A stretch of 53,939 nucleotides of DNA from Actinomycetes bacterium (GTDB taxonomy: Bacteria; Actinomycetota; Actinomycetes; Mycobacteriales; Mycobacteriaceae), in NCBI GenBank assembly GCA_023460175.1, contig JAEWRC010000234.1, positions 1-53,939 on the forward strand, read 5' to 3'. How positions within the stretch are numbered: position 1 is the first letter of the stretch; each line of letters opens with the position of its first letter. The notes beneath the pieces were generated by a model that did no database searches, was not told where the DNA came from, and saw only the letters and a list, made by a program, of their open reading frames with translations. Below, in pieces: positions 26,486 through 35,311 of this stretch. The position numbers and the translations under genes were made by a program.

Positions 26486-27307
26486 ATGACCGCTCGCCCA
26501 GCCCACTTCGCCGACACGCCGGACGGTTTTGTGCCGTCGCCCTACGCCCGGAGCCGCTGGGGTGAGGACCAACTCAACGGCCCGGCCATCGTGGGACTCG
26601 CGGCGCACTGCCTCGAGCGCGACCACGGTTCGCCCGACTTCCAACCGGCGCGGCTGACCGTGGACCTGTTCAAGGCCGCCCGCGGCGTGCCGACGACGGT
26701 GCGGACGCGGTTGGTCCGCGACGGTCGCCGCATCCGCAACGCCGAATGCGATGTGATGCAGGGCGAGGTCATGGTGGCCCGCGCCGGCCTGGTGTTCTAC
26801 CGCCGCTCGTCGGCGCCCGCGGGGGAGCAGTGGTCCCCGCCTGTCGAGTTCAGCTTCCCCGACTCGTTGCCCGTCGGCGACGAGCACACCCTGCCCTACA
26901 CCGGCAGCGACGCCGCGGGGTGGACGCAGAAGATCGGCGACCACCAGAACACCTCGCGCACCCGGTTCGTCGATCGAGGAATCGATGTGATTGCCGGACA
27001 ACCCAATTCACCGTTCGTGCGGGCGTCGGTGGTCGGTGAGGCCACCAGCCTGGTGACCCACCTGGGCACCCGCGGCGTCGGCTACATCAACGGCGACCTC
27101 ACGGTGGGACTGACCCGACTGCCGGTCGGGGAGTGGATCGGCGTGCAGGCCGAGTCCCACTGGGCCGCCGACGGGGTCTCGGTCGGCACGGCCACGCTGT
27201 TCGACAGCACCGGGCCGTTCGGGTCGGGAATGGTGACCGCGCTGGCCAATCCGTCGGCCGCGCTGGATTTCAGCACCCACTCACAGCCGAACCCGCCGCC
27301 GGTCTAA
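26486..27307 (+). CDS. Thioesterase-superfamily protein (TesB-like double hotdog)
   Basis: A 273-residue protein with the two-repeat hotdog architecture of acyl-CoA thioesterases. Family-like segments are WGEDQLNGPAIVGLAAHCLE, PARLTVDLFKAARGVPTTVRTRLVRDGRRIRNAECDV and GTRGVGYINGDLTVGLTRLPVGEWIG. A GAGGA ribosome site lies 7 nt before ATG 26486. It follows an acyl-CoA ligase, so acyl-CoA hydrolysis or binding is likely; no substrate is indicated. Confidence 0.8.
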   Translation: MTARPAHFADTPDGFVPSPYARSRWGEDQLNGPAIVGLAAHCLERDHGSPDFQPARLTVDLFKAARGVPTTVRTRLVRDGRRIRNAECDVMQGEVMVARAGLVFYRRSSAPAGEQWSPPVEFSFPDSLPVGDEHTLPYTGSDAAGWTQKIGDHQNTSRTRFVDRGIDVIAGQPNSPFVRASVVGEATSLVTHLGTRGVGYINGDLTVGLTRLPVGEWIGVQAESHWAADGVSVGTATLFDSTGPFGSGMVTALANPSAALDFSTHSQPNPPPV

Positions 27308-27312
27308 CTGGA

Positions 27313-28779
27313 TCAGCCCCACTCGTGGTGCATAGCCCGGGAATCCACCTGGGCCGCCACTGATTCGGTGCGCTTCGGGCGGGTGCGGGTCAGCGCGATG
27401 AGCAGGGTCGCCAGGGCGGCGGTGCCGGCCCCGGCGACGAAGATGGCGACGAACGTGGACTCGCTCGGCAGACCCGTCTCGGCCAGCACGTGGCCCAGCA
27501 GGACCGCCACCACGGCCGCCGCGATCGAACTGCCGACGGTGCGGGCGATGGCGTTGATGCCGGTGGCGATGCCCGTCTCGCCGGGCCCGGCCTCGCTGAC
27601 CACCAGCGCCGGCAGTGCACCGTAGGCCAGGCTGATGTAGGCGTTGGTCAGCGCCCCGGCGACAATCACCTGCCAGGTTGCCGAGTGCGCCAAGGCCAGC
27701 ATCACGAAACCGACCACGCCCGTGAGCGCACCGATCATCAGCACCGGGCGCGGGCCGTACCGGTCGATGATCCAGCCGCTGCTGGTCGCGGTCACGAACC
27801 CGGTCAGGGCCCCGGGCAGCAGGAACACCACGCTGGACTGCAGGACCGTCGCCGAGAAGCCGTAGCCGGTGATCTCGCGCGGCATCTGGACGAACAGCGT
27901 CAGGCCGAGGAAGCCGAAGTACAGCCCCATGCCGACGAAGACGGTGGCGACGTTGGTCAGCAGCATCGCCGGTCGGGTCAGCATCGCGATGGAGACCAAG
28001 GGATGCGTGCGCCGTCGTTCCCAGTGCCACCAGCCGGCCAGCACCAGCAGGCCCGACGCGAGGCAACCCCACGTCATCGGCGCCCGCCAGCCCCACGTGG
28101 TGCCCTGGGTGATGGCCAGCAGCACCGCGGTCAGGCCGACGGCCAGACCCAGCGCACCCACCCAGTCGATGCCGCCGTGGCCGTCCCCGGCCCGCGTCGG
28201 GACCACCCAGACCACCAGCATCATCACCAGGACGGTGAACGCCGTCGTGAGCCAGAAGACCCGGTGGTAGCCGGCCGAGCCGCTCATCAGCAGGCCGGTG
28301 ACCACCAAGCCCACCCCGCCGCCGAACCCGAGCATCCCGGAGAGCACCGCCAGGGCCCGGACCACCTGCCGCGGCTGCAACTCGGCGCGCAGAATGGCCA
28401 CACAGATCGGGTACAGCGCGAACGAGGCGCCCTGCAACACGCGGGCCAGGATCAGCAGCGGCAGCGAGCTGGTCACCGCCGCGAGCACCGAACCCGCCAG
28501 CACCACGACCAACACACCCAGCAACACGTGTTTCTTGTTGTAGAGATCGGCGAGGCGCCCGATCAGTGGTGTCGCGGCCGCCGCCGCGAGCAGATTCGCC
28601 GTCACCGCCCAGCTGACGGCCACCGCGGACACGTCCAGTTGCTCGGCCATCACGCCCAGCACCGGGACCACCGCGGTCTGCAACAGCGCGACGGTCAGCG
28701 CGACCACGCTGAGCGAGAGGACCAGGACGCCGGTTCGCTGGCGTTCTCGGGTCCTGGGCACGACCTCGATTATGGCCAC
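27313..28779 (-). CDS. MFS transporter, 14-helix DHA2-type
   Basis: A 488-residue membrane protein with about 14 hydrophobic segments. It carries the MFS motif A GRLADLYNKKHVLLGVLV in the first loop and motif C-like glycines in GMLGFGGGVGLVVTGLL. These are typical of proton-driven drug exporters such as the EmrB/QacA group. GTG 28779 gives a short basic N-terminus. The divergent upstream region has repeated GCGGGTA elements. The exported compound is unknown. Confidence 0.88.
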   Translation of the reverse strand: MAIIEVVPRTRERQRTGVLVLSLSVVALTVALLQTAVVPVLGVMAEQLDVSAVAVSWAVTANLLAAAAATPLIGRLADLYNKKHVLLGVLVVVLAGSVLAAVTSSLPLLILARVLQGASFALYPICVAILRAELQPRQVVRALAVLSGMLGFGGGVGLVVTGLLMSGSAGYHRVFWLTTAFTVLVMMLVVWVVPTRAGDGHGGIDWVGALGLAVGLTAVLLAITQGTTWGWRAPMTWGCLASGLLVLAGWWHWERRRTHPLVSIAMLTRPAMLLTNVATVFVGMGLYFGFLGLTLFVQMPREITGYGFSATVLQSSVVFLLPGALTGFVTATSSGWIIDRYGPRPVLMIGALTGVVGFVMLALAHSATWQVIVAGALTNAYISLAYGALPALVVSEAGPGETGIATGINAIARTVGSSIAAAVVAVLLGHVLAETGLPSESTFVAIFVAGAGTAALATLLIALTRTRPKRTESVAAQVDSRAMHHEWG

Positions 28780-28800
28780 GGGGCGCCCGGGACGCCGAAC

Positions 28801-28878
28801 GCGGGTACCCGCGGGTACCGAACCCGCACTGGGCTGACCTGCGGCCTCGGTTACCTGGCGGGTAATTGCGGGGTAACC
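28801..28878. promoter_or_regulatory. Repeated GCGGGTA elements between divergent genes
   Basis: GCGGGTACC occurs at 28801-28809 and 28811-28819 (10-bp period). Related GCGGGTAA and GCGGGGTAA occur at 28858 and 28868, again 10 bp apart. GGTTACC (28849) and GGTAACC (28872) form a 7-bp inverted repeat. One-helical-turn spacing suggests a regulator-binding region. Confidence 0.4.
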
Positions 28879-28901
28879 CGGCGCGGCGCACCGTAGGAAT
28901 C

Positions 28902-29300
28902 ATGGTGAATGTCACAGCGAACGGGGGCTCGCCACCGCCGATTCCCGCCTGGTTGACCTTCGTGCTGAAGGCCGATCGGGCCGGTTCGTCCTGGTACGTC
29001 GGCACCGGCTTCTTCTTCGCGCCGCTGTTGGTGGTGCTCTCGCCGTGGTCGGCGCTGACGGCGGTGGCCTGGGTGCTGATCGGCCTCGTGGGTTTGTGGT
29101 TAGGGTTGCTCGGAATCGCGATGGCCACGGGTCTGGCCCTCGTCCTGCGTTCCGGAGGTGAGATTCCCGAGGACTACTGGCGCAGCATCCTCGACTATCC
29201 CGACGGAAGGGCCAGCACCGATGAAGGTGGCGATCCTCGACGATTATCAGGGCGTGGCCCTGCAGCTGGCCGATTGGTCGCCGGTGGCCGACCGGGCTGA
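28902..29300 (+). CDS. Small two-helix membrane protein, unknown function
   Basis: A 132-residue hypothetical protein. Two hydrophobic helices lie near residues 36-55 and 57-82, followed by GGEIPEDYWRSILDYPDGR. Its last 80 bp overlap the next gene in another frame, and the overlapping part (GGDPRRLSGRGPAAGRLVAGG) is low-complexity. The first about 105 residues look like genuine protein. An AGGAAT ribosome-like site precedes ATG 28902. No family was recognised. Confidence 0.55.
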   Translation: MVNVTANGGSPPPIPAWLTFVLKADRAGSSWYVGTGFFFAPLLVVLSPWSALTAVAWVLIGLVGLWLGLLGIAMATGLALVLRSGGEIPEDYWRSILDYPDGRASTDEGGDPRRLSGRGPAAGRLVAGGRPG

Positions 29301-30165
29301 GATCACCGTGTTCACCGATCACCTGGCCGATCCCGACGATGTCGTGGCCCGGCTGGCGCCCTTCGATGTGGTCTTCGTGATGCGGGAGCGCACGCCGCTG
29401 CCACGGGAGGTGCTGGCGCGCCTGCCCCGGCTGCGGATGATCGCCTCGAACGGCAAGGTCAACGCGGCGATCGACATGGCCGCGGCGCAGCAGCAGGGCA
29501 TCGAGGTCAGCGGCAGCGGCGGTACCGCGGCCGGCACCGTCGAAATGACCTGGGCGCTCATCCTTTCCGCCGCTCGCGGGCTGCCGGCCGAGAACGCCTC
29601 GCTGCGCTCCGGGGGCTGGCAGACCGGGGTGGGTACCGAGTTGGCGGGCCGGACGCTGGGGGTGCTGGGACTGGGCCGGATCGGCAGCCGGGTCGCCCGC
29701 GTGGGCGCGGCGTTCGGCATGGACGTGATCGCCTGGAGCCAGAACCTCACCGCCGATGCGGCCGAGGCTGCCGGCGCGCGTTGGGTGGACCGGGACACGC
29801 TGCTGGAGACAGCCGATGTGGTGAGCATCCACCTGCGGCTCAGCGACCGCACCCGCGGGCTGGTCGGGGCTGACGAACTGGCGCGGATGAAACCGACGGC
29901 CTTGCTGGTCAACACCTCTCGGGGCCCCATCGTCGACGAGGCCGCGCTGGTGTCGGCGTTGCGCGCGGATCGTCTCGGCGGCGCCGGCCTGGATGTGTTC
30001 GACACCGAACCCCTACCGGCGGACCATCCGCTGCGCCGCCTCGACAACGTGGTGGCGACCCCGCACATCGGCTACGTCACCGACCGGCAGTACCGGAGGT
30101 TCTTCGCCGATGCGGTGGCGGCCATCAGCGACTGGCTGGACCGAAACTCAGGCGCCGCCAGGTAG
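29221..30165 (+). CDS. D-2-hydroxyacid dehydrogenase, NAD(P)-dependent
   Basis: A 314-residue oxidoreductase. The nucleotide-binding motif is LGVLGLGRIGSRVARVGAAFGM. The catalytic Arg lies in HLRLSDRTRGLV-type context, Glu in DVFDTEPLPADHPL, and His in ATPHIGYVT. Family members interconvert 2-keto acids and D-2-hydroxy acids. ATG 29221 (MKVAILDDYQG) is the conserved start. It overlaps the small membrane gene by 80 bp and the convergent thioesterase by 18 bp. Confidence 0.92.
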   Translation: MKVAILDDYQGVALQLADWSPVADRAEITVFTDHLADPDDVVARLAPFDVVFVMRERTPLPREVLARLPRLRMIASNGKVNAAIDMAAAQQQGIEVSGSGGTAAGTVEMTWALILSAARGLPAENASLRSGGWQTGVGTELAGRTLGVLGLGRIGSRVARVGAAFGMDVIAWSQNLTADAAEAAGARWVDRDTLLETADVVSIHLRLSDRTRGLVGADELARMKPTALLVNTSRGPIVDEAALVSALRADRLGGAGLDVFDTEPLPADHPLRRLDNVVATPHIGYVTDRQYRRFFADAVAAISDWLDRNSGAAR

Positions 30166-30576
30166 TTTCGCGCGCAGCCAGTCCGGCCACGGCTGCTTCT
30201 CGTAGCTGGTGGCGTCGACACACACGTGGACCATCCGGGCTTCGGCCAGCACGGTCTCCTCGCGCGTGATGGTGAAATCGCTGCGCAGCGACGTGCGCCC
30301 CGGCGCCCGGATCGTGGTGTGCACCTGCAGCCGATCGTCGAAGTGGGCGGGGGCGCGGAACTGCAGATCCGCCGCGGCCACCACCAGGTCGACCCCGGCC
30401 GCGACCATCTCCCGGTACCCGCCGAACAGCTGGTCGATGGCCTCGGTGTGCGCCATGTCCACCCACGTCAGGTAGTGCGCGTTGTACACCCGCCCCTGCA
30501 TGTCGCATTCGATGTAGCGCACCCGCAGCGGCATCGAGAACGGGCTGGCCTCCGGGGTCGGGTCGGGTTCAACCAT
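30148..30576 (-). CDS. 4-hydroxybenzoyl-CoA-thioesterase-type acyl-CoA thioesterase
   Basis: A 142-residue single-hotdog protein. The active-site segment ECDMQGRVYNAHYLTWVD is the 4HBT signature (normally D-x-x-G-H-x-N; here the acid is Asp in CDMQGRVYN). It should cleave a short acyl- or aryl-CoA. It follows the XRE regulator with an 8-bp overlap, so regulator and enzyme are translated together. It overlaps the convergent dehydrogenase by 18 bp. Confidence 0.88.
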   Translation of the reverse strand: MVEPDPTPEASPFSMPLRVRYIECDMQGRVYNAHYLTWVDMAHTEAIDQLFGGYREMVAAGVDLVVAAADLQFRAPAHFDDRLQVHTTIRAPGRTSLRSDFTITREETVLAEARMVHVCVDATSYEKQPWPDWLRAKLPGGA

Positions 30577-31390
30577 CTGTCACCTCTCGGTCGCACGCGG
30601 CCTCGGCCAGGAACCGGGCGGTCCGGGTGTCCGCGGGCAGGAACGCCTCGATGCTCAGTTCGGCGACCGTCAGATCCAGCGCGGTGCCGAACGTGCTGAC
30701 CATACTCAGCAAGGACAGCGCCTCGCCGCCGACGGTGACCAGCCGCAGCGGGACGGCGACGCCGCCGAGTTCGTCGGCCTCGCCCGAGCCGCCCGGATAG
30801 GCGTCGAGTTCGGTCAGCAGGCTCCGCAACTCGGCGCGGCCGCCGGCCAGGCTCTCTCGGCGCAGCCGTTCGAGCAGATGGTGTCGCCATTGCGCGAGGT
30901 TCTCGATCCGTGGGGCCAGCCCGTTCGGGTGCAGCGCGATGCGCAGGGCGTTGGGCGTCTCGAGAAGTTCGGATGCGACCCCGTCGAGCAGCACCGCGGT
31001 GGCGGCGTTGGCGCGCACGATGTTCCACTCTCGGTCGACCACCAGGCACGGATGCGGATCGTGGGCGTCGAGTACCCGCTCGACGCCGGCGCGCACCGTC
31101 GCCAGCTCGGGATCGTCCCACGACCGCTCGGAGTACTCCGGCGCGAGGCCGGCCGCGAGCAACAGTTGGTTCTGCTCGCGCGGCGGGACGCCCAGCGTGG
31201 CGGCCAACCGCAGCACCATCGCGCGACTCGGCGCCGAGCGTCCGGTCTCGATGAAGCTGACATGGCGCGAGGACACGCCGGCGCCGATGGCCAGCTCGAG
31301 CTGGCTGAGCCGACGTCGCCGACGCCACTGGCGCATGAGTGCGCCGACTGGGGGAGCCGACGCCTGCGTGGAGGTTTCCGCGGTGCTCAC
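30569..31390 (-). CDS. XRE-family regulator with MmyB-like ligand domain
   Basis: A 273-residue regulator. Residues about 14-75 are a helix-turn-helix (LMRQWRRRRRLSQLELAIGAGVSSRHVSFIETGRSAPSR). Residues about 95-270 are the PAS-like MmyB domain (HPCLVVDREWNIVRANAATAVLL), thought to bind fatty-acid-like ligands. GTG start. The coupled thioesterase gene downstream suggests a local acyl-CoA-responsive role. An inverted repeat upstream (31422-31440) may be its operator. Confidence 0.88.
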   Translation of the reverse strand: MSTAETSTQASAPPVGALMRQWRRRRRLSQLELAIGAGVSSRHVSFIETGRSAPSRAMVLRLAATLGVPPREQNQLLLAAGLAPEYSERSWDDPELATVRAGVERVLDAHDPHPCLVVDREWNIVRANAATAVLLDGVASELLETPNALRIALHPNGLAPRIENLAQWRHHLLERLRRESLAGGRAELRSLLTELDAYPGGSGEADELGGVAVPLRLVTVGGEALSLLSMVSTFGTALDLTVAELSIEAFLPADTRTARFLAEAACDREVTDG

Positions 31391-31421
31391 CGCCTCAGTC
31401 TGGGCGACGACGGTGCGGTCG

Positions 31422-31440
31422 GCACGCGTTCGGCGCGTGC
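31422..31440. promoter_or_regulatory. Inverted repeat upstream of XRE regulator
   Basis: GCACGCG and CGCGTGC form perfect 7-bp arms around TTCGG, 32 bp before the XRE GTG and 42 bp before the divergent hypothetical gene. It could be an operator or a stable hairpin. Confidence 0.4.
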
Positions 31441-31481
31441 TGTGCGGTGGCCGCGGACCGACGTGAGACCGTTACAGGACT

Positions 31482-32045
31482 ATGAACACGCACGATTACG
31501 TCACCTATGAACAGTGGGGGCGTGAATTCTTCGAGGTCGCCGTGACGGAAGAGCGTGTCGCGGCCGCGTTCGGGGCCATCGCCGGCGACCAGTTCGAGAT
31601 GGGTCCGCTGGCGCAGGGGCCGGGCCGCATCGCGCGGGTCAGCGCCAAGGTGAAGATCCGTGAACCGCAGGCCACCCGGGTCCTCGGCGACACCATCACC
31701 TTCGACATCCGGATCCCGCTGGAGATCGACCTGGTGGTCGATCTTCGCCTGGACAAGCCCCGGTTCAAGGTGGACGGCGAGGTCGCGTTGCGCGCGACCG
31801 CCCGGGCGGCCAAGCCGCTGCTGCTGATCATCGACGTGGCCAAGCCGCGGCCGTCCAACATCAGCGTGCACGTCTCCTCGGACTCCATCCGCGGCGAGAT
31901 CGTGCGGATCATCGGCGGGGTGGACGCGGAGATCCGGCGGTTCATCGCCCAGCACGTGGCCGATCAGATCGACGCGCCCGAATCGCAGCAGGCGCAAATC
32001 ATCGACGTCGCCGAGCGCCTCGACGCGGCCTGGACCGGCGTCTAG
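31482..32045 (+). CDS. Conserved protein of unknown function, lipid-binding-like
   Basis: A 187-residue protein that I do not recognise beyond resembling conserved mycobacterial hypotheticals. It starts with MNTHDYVTYEQWGREFFEVAVTEERV, then alternating beta-type segments (FDIRIPLEIDLVVDLRLDKPRFKVDGEVALRATARA), and ends in a helix with RFIAQHVADQI. The long amphipathic strands are reminiscent of tubular lipid-binding folds, but this is only an impression. No signal peptide or cysteines. It ends with a 4-bp overlap of the convergent acyl-CoA dehydrogenase. Confidence 0.65.
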   Translation: MNTHDYVTYEQWGREFFEVAVTEERVAAAFGAIAGDQFEMGPLAQGPGRIARVSAKVKIREPQATRVLGDTITFDIRIPLEIDLVVDLRLDKPRFKVDGEVALRATARAAKPLLLIIDVAKPRPSNISVHVSSDSIRGEIVRIIGGVDAEIRRFIAQHVADQIDAPESQQAQIIDVAERLDAAWTGV

Positions 32046-33187
32046 CGCTGCTTGGCCAGGTCGCGGCTGATGACCAGGCGCTGAATCTGGTTGGTGCCCT
32101 CGAAGATCTGCGTGATCTTGGCCTCGCGCATGTAGCGCTCCACCCGGTAGTCCCGGGTGTATCCGACGCCGCCGAGCACCTGGACCGCGTCGGTGGTGAC
32201 CTTCATCGCGGCATCGGTGGCGACCAGTTTGGCCACCGAGGCGTTGCGCGAATAGGGCAGTCCGGCGTCGCGGCGGCGCGCCGCGTCCAGGTAGGTGGCG
32301 CGGGCGGAATCGACCGCCGCGGCCATGTCGGCCAGCAGGAAGCCCAGCCCCTGATGGTCGATGATCTTGCGCCCGAAGGTGCTTCGCTCCTGACTGTAGG
32401 CAACGGCGTCGTCGAGGGCGGCCTGGGCCAGACCCACGGCCACCGCGGCGATACCCAGGCGGCCCGAATCCAGTGCGCTGAAGGCGATCTGCAGACCTTG
32501 GCCCTCCTCGCCGATGCGCCGCTCCGCGGGGACCAGGGCGTTGTCGTAATGCGCGGCCGTGGTCGGCACCGCGTGCAGACCCATCTTCTCCTCGGGCTTG
32601 CCGAACGTGAGCCCGGGCGTGCCGGCCGGCACCAGGAAACACGAGATCCCCTGCGAGCCGGTGCCGGTGCGGGCGAACAGGTTGTAGAAGTCCGCGATCC
32701 CGCCGTGGGTGATCCAGGCCTTCTCGCCGGTGATCCGGTAGCCGTCGTCGGCGGCCACCGCCTTGCAGGTCAGTGCGCCCGCATCCGAGCCGGCCTGCGG
32801 TTCGGACAGGCTGTAGGCCCCGATGGTGGCGCCGCCCAACATCTCCGGCAGCCACTGCGACTTCTGCTGCTCGGTGCCGAAGGCCATCAGCGGGTGACAC
32901 GACAGGCTGTGCACGCTGACGGCCACGGCCACCGCGGCCCAGCGCGCCGCGAGTTCCTCCAGCACCTGCAGGTAGACCTCGTAGGGTTGCCCACCGCCGC
33001 CCCATTCCTCGGGGTAGGGGAGGCTGAGCAGCCCCGCCTCGCCGAGGGTGGCGAACAGACCGTCGGGGTAGGTCTCGTCGCGTTCGCATTCGTCGACGCG
33101 GGGCGCCAGCGCCTTGTCCGCGATGTCGCGGGCGAGCGCGAGCAGGTCGCGGGCTTCGTCATTGGGCAGGAGTCGGTCGACGGGCAC
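32042..33187 (-). CDS. Acyl-CoA dehydrogenase
   Basis: A 381-residue FAD flavoenzyme that introduces the alpha,beta double bond in acyl-CoA beta-oxidation. Family signatures are AYSLSEPQAGSDAGAL and QVLGGVGYTRDYRVERYMREAKITQIFEGTNQIQR, with catalytic Glu363. GTG start preceded by an AGAGGA-type ribosome site. It is divergent from a TetR gene, and the 111-bp region between them is packed with CAGTACT repeats, so the TetR protein very likely controls it. Chain-length specificity is unknown. Confidence 0.93.
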   Translation of the reverse strand: MPVDRLLPNDEARDLLALARDIADKALAPRVDECERDETYPDGLFATLGEAGLLSLPYPEEWGGGGQPYEVYLQVLEELAARWAAVAVAVSVHSLSCHPLMAFGTEQQKSQWLPEMLGGATIGAYSLSEPQAGSDAGALTCKAVAADDGYRITGEKAWITHGGIADFYNLFARTGTGSQGISCFLVPAGTPGLTFGKPEEKMGLHAVPTTAAHYDNALVPAERRIGEEGQGLQIAFSALDSGRLGIAAVAVGLAQAALDDAVAYSQERSTFGRKIIDHQGLGFLLADMAAAVDSARATYLDAARRRDAGLPYSRNASVAKLVATDAAMKVTTDAVQVLGGVGYTRDYRVERYMREAKITQIFEGTNQIQRLVISRDLAKQR

Positions 33188-33229
33188 GCGTCCTCTTTCC
33201 TCTCGTCGGACCTGGCGACGACCGGACAG

Positions 33230-33290
33230 CAGTACTGCACGGCGACTTCCAGTATCAATCGAACAGTACTACAGAACGCACTCCAGTACT
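33230..33290. promoter_or_regulatory. Paired CAGTACT operator repeats
   Basis: CAGTACT or CAGTAT copies start at 33230, 33250, 33264 and 33284. They form two pairs with an exact 20-bp spacing inside each pair. The last copy overlaps the TACTAT -10 of the TetR gene. The second covers GATACT, a -10 candidate for the acyl-CoA dehydrogenase. Confidence 0.65.
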
Positions 33291-33292
33291 AT
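33287..33292 (+). promoter_or_regulatory. -10 box of leaderless TetR mRNA
   Basis: TACTAT is followed by 6 nt and GTG 33299. This spacing sets the TetR start at a GTG rather than at any codon in the longer upstream frame. Confidence 0.55.
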
Positions 33293-33298
33293 CGATGC

Positions 33299-33883
33299 GT
33301 GCAGAGCAGCTCCGTCACCGGCTTCGGCACTGCCCGCCGGACCCAACTCTTCGACCAACTGCTGGCGTTGTTTTTGGCCGAGGGTTTCGCGCAACTGACG
33401 CTCGATGACATCGCCGCCCGACTGCGCTGCTCGAAGTCGACCCTGTACACCCTGGCCGAGGGCAAGGATCACCTGGTGGTCGCGGCCACCGTGCACTTCT
33501 TCCGCGGCGCCACCGCCTACGTCGAGAGCCAGGTGGGCGCGGTCGACGGCGCCCGCGAGCGCATCACCGCCTACCTGACCGCGGTGGGCCGGGCCCTCGA
33601 CGCGGCCTCGGCACAGTTCATGGCCGACCTCGGGGCGTTCCCGCCGGCGCGCGAGGTCTACGAGACCAACACCGCCATCGCCGCGCAACGGGTCCAGGAA
33701 CTGATCGCCGCGGGCGTGGCGGCCGGGGAGTTCCGCGACGTGCACGCCGCCTTCGCCGCGGAACTGGCGGCAACGATGGTGGTCGGTATCCAGCAGGGCC
33801 GGGTCCGTGCGGCCACCGGGCTCGACGACGCCGCGGCCTACCGCGAGTTGGCCGCGATCCTCACCGGCGGTATCAACGCCTGA
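33299..33883 (+). CDS. TetR-family regulator of the acyl-CoA dehydrogenase
   Basis: A 194-residue regulator. The helix-turn-helix is AEGFAQLTLDDIAARLRCSKSTLYTLAEGKDHLVVAATVHFF. The C-terminal domain is a TetR ligand pocket (VGRALDAASAQFMADLGAFPPAREVYE). GTG start set by the leaderless -10 box. It is divergent from the acyl-CoA dehydrogenase and probably autoregulated through the CAGTACT repeats. An acyl-CoA or fatty acid ligand is plausible from context. An LLM oxidoreductase follows after 55 bp. Confidence 0.88.
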   Translation: MQSSSVTGFGTARRTQLFDQLLALFLAEGFAQLTLDDIAARLRCSKSTLYTLAEGKDHLVVAATVHFFRGATAYVESQVGAVDGARERITAYLTAVGRALDAASAQFMADLGAFPPAREVYETNTAIAAQRVQELIAAGVAAGEFRDVHAAFAAELAATMVVGIQQGRVRAATGLDDAAAYRELAAILTGGINA

Positions 33884-33938
33884 CCGGCCGCCGTGCCCAT
33901 ATGACATTTTGGCCCGCAGGTGTAACGTCAGCTGCGCT

Positions 33939-34870
33939 ATGGACGCCACCCAGATCCGCTTCGCCATCACCCATCCCATGCACACGCATCCGTACCACCC
34001 GGATGTCGTGTCAGGCACCGGGATCGCCCGGATCGCCGCCGCCGCCGAAAAGGCGGGCATCCACGGCTTCGGGTTCACCGACCACCCGGCGCCGTCGCAG
34101 CGCTGGCTCGAACACGGCGGGCACGACGCGCTGGACCCGTTCGTGGCCATGAGTTTCGCCGCGGCCCACACCACGACGCTGCGGCTGATCCCCAACATCG
34201 TGGTACTGCCGTACCGGAATCCCTTCGTCGTCGCCAAGGCCGCCGCCACGCTGGACCTGTTGTCCGACGGCCGATTCACCCTCGCCGTCGGGGTGGGGTA
34301 CATGCGCAAGGAATTCGACGCACTCGGGGTCGACTACGACCAGCGCGCCGAGTTGTTCGAGGAGGCGCTGCAGGCCATCCGGGCCGTGTGGACCACCGAC
34401 GACCTGACCTTCGAGGGCAAGCACTTCGCGGCCCGCGGCATCACCGCGCATCCCCGCCCCGTCGCGCAGCCGCACCCGCCGATCTGGATCGCCGGCAACA
34501 CCGGATCCGCGCGCCGACGGGTGGTGCAGTACGGCGACGGGTGGTGCCCGTTCCCGGCGCCGGCGGGCCTGGCGCGGACCGCCAAGACGGCCCCCATCGA
34601 TTCGATCGAGCGGCTGCGCACCCTGATCGCCGATCTGCACGCCCAACTCGAGGCGGCCGGACGCGACCCGGCGTCGGTCGACGTGGCGTTCTCGCCGTTC
34701 TACGCCACCAGTCCCGGCGATGATGCCTTCAACGCCGACGAGTTCCTCAGCGGCCTGGAACAGCTCGCGGCCGCCGGCGTCACCTGGGTCAACATCAACA
34801 TTCCCGGCGACGGGGTCGGCCAGGCCCTGGACGCACTGGATCGCTTCCGCGCCACGGTGATCGAGGCGCT

Positions 34871-34874
<4 letters not shown>
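33939..34874 (+). CDS. LLM-class F420-dependent oxidoreductase
   Basis: A 311-residue TIM-barrel enzyme of the luciferase-like family, usually F420-dependent in mycobacteria. Typical segments are HGFGFTDHPAPSQRW, LRLIPNIVVLPYRNPFVVAKAAATLDLLSDGRFTLAVGVGYMRKEFDALGVDY and PPIWIAGNTGSARRRVVQYGDGW. ATG 33939; TAACGT (33923-33928) is a -10 candidate. It lies downstream of the TetR gene on the same strand and may share its control. The reaction is unknown. Confidence 0.9.

Positions 34875-35307
<433 letters not shown>

Positions 35308-35311
<4 letters not shown>

Noticed and set aside
27281..29128. 615-codon frame overlapping the MFS gene in another frame
   Set aside because: The MFS frame has clear membrane helices and motifs; this one is Arg/Gly/Pro-rich without features.
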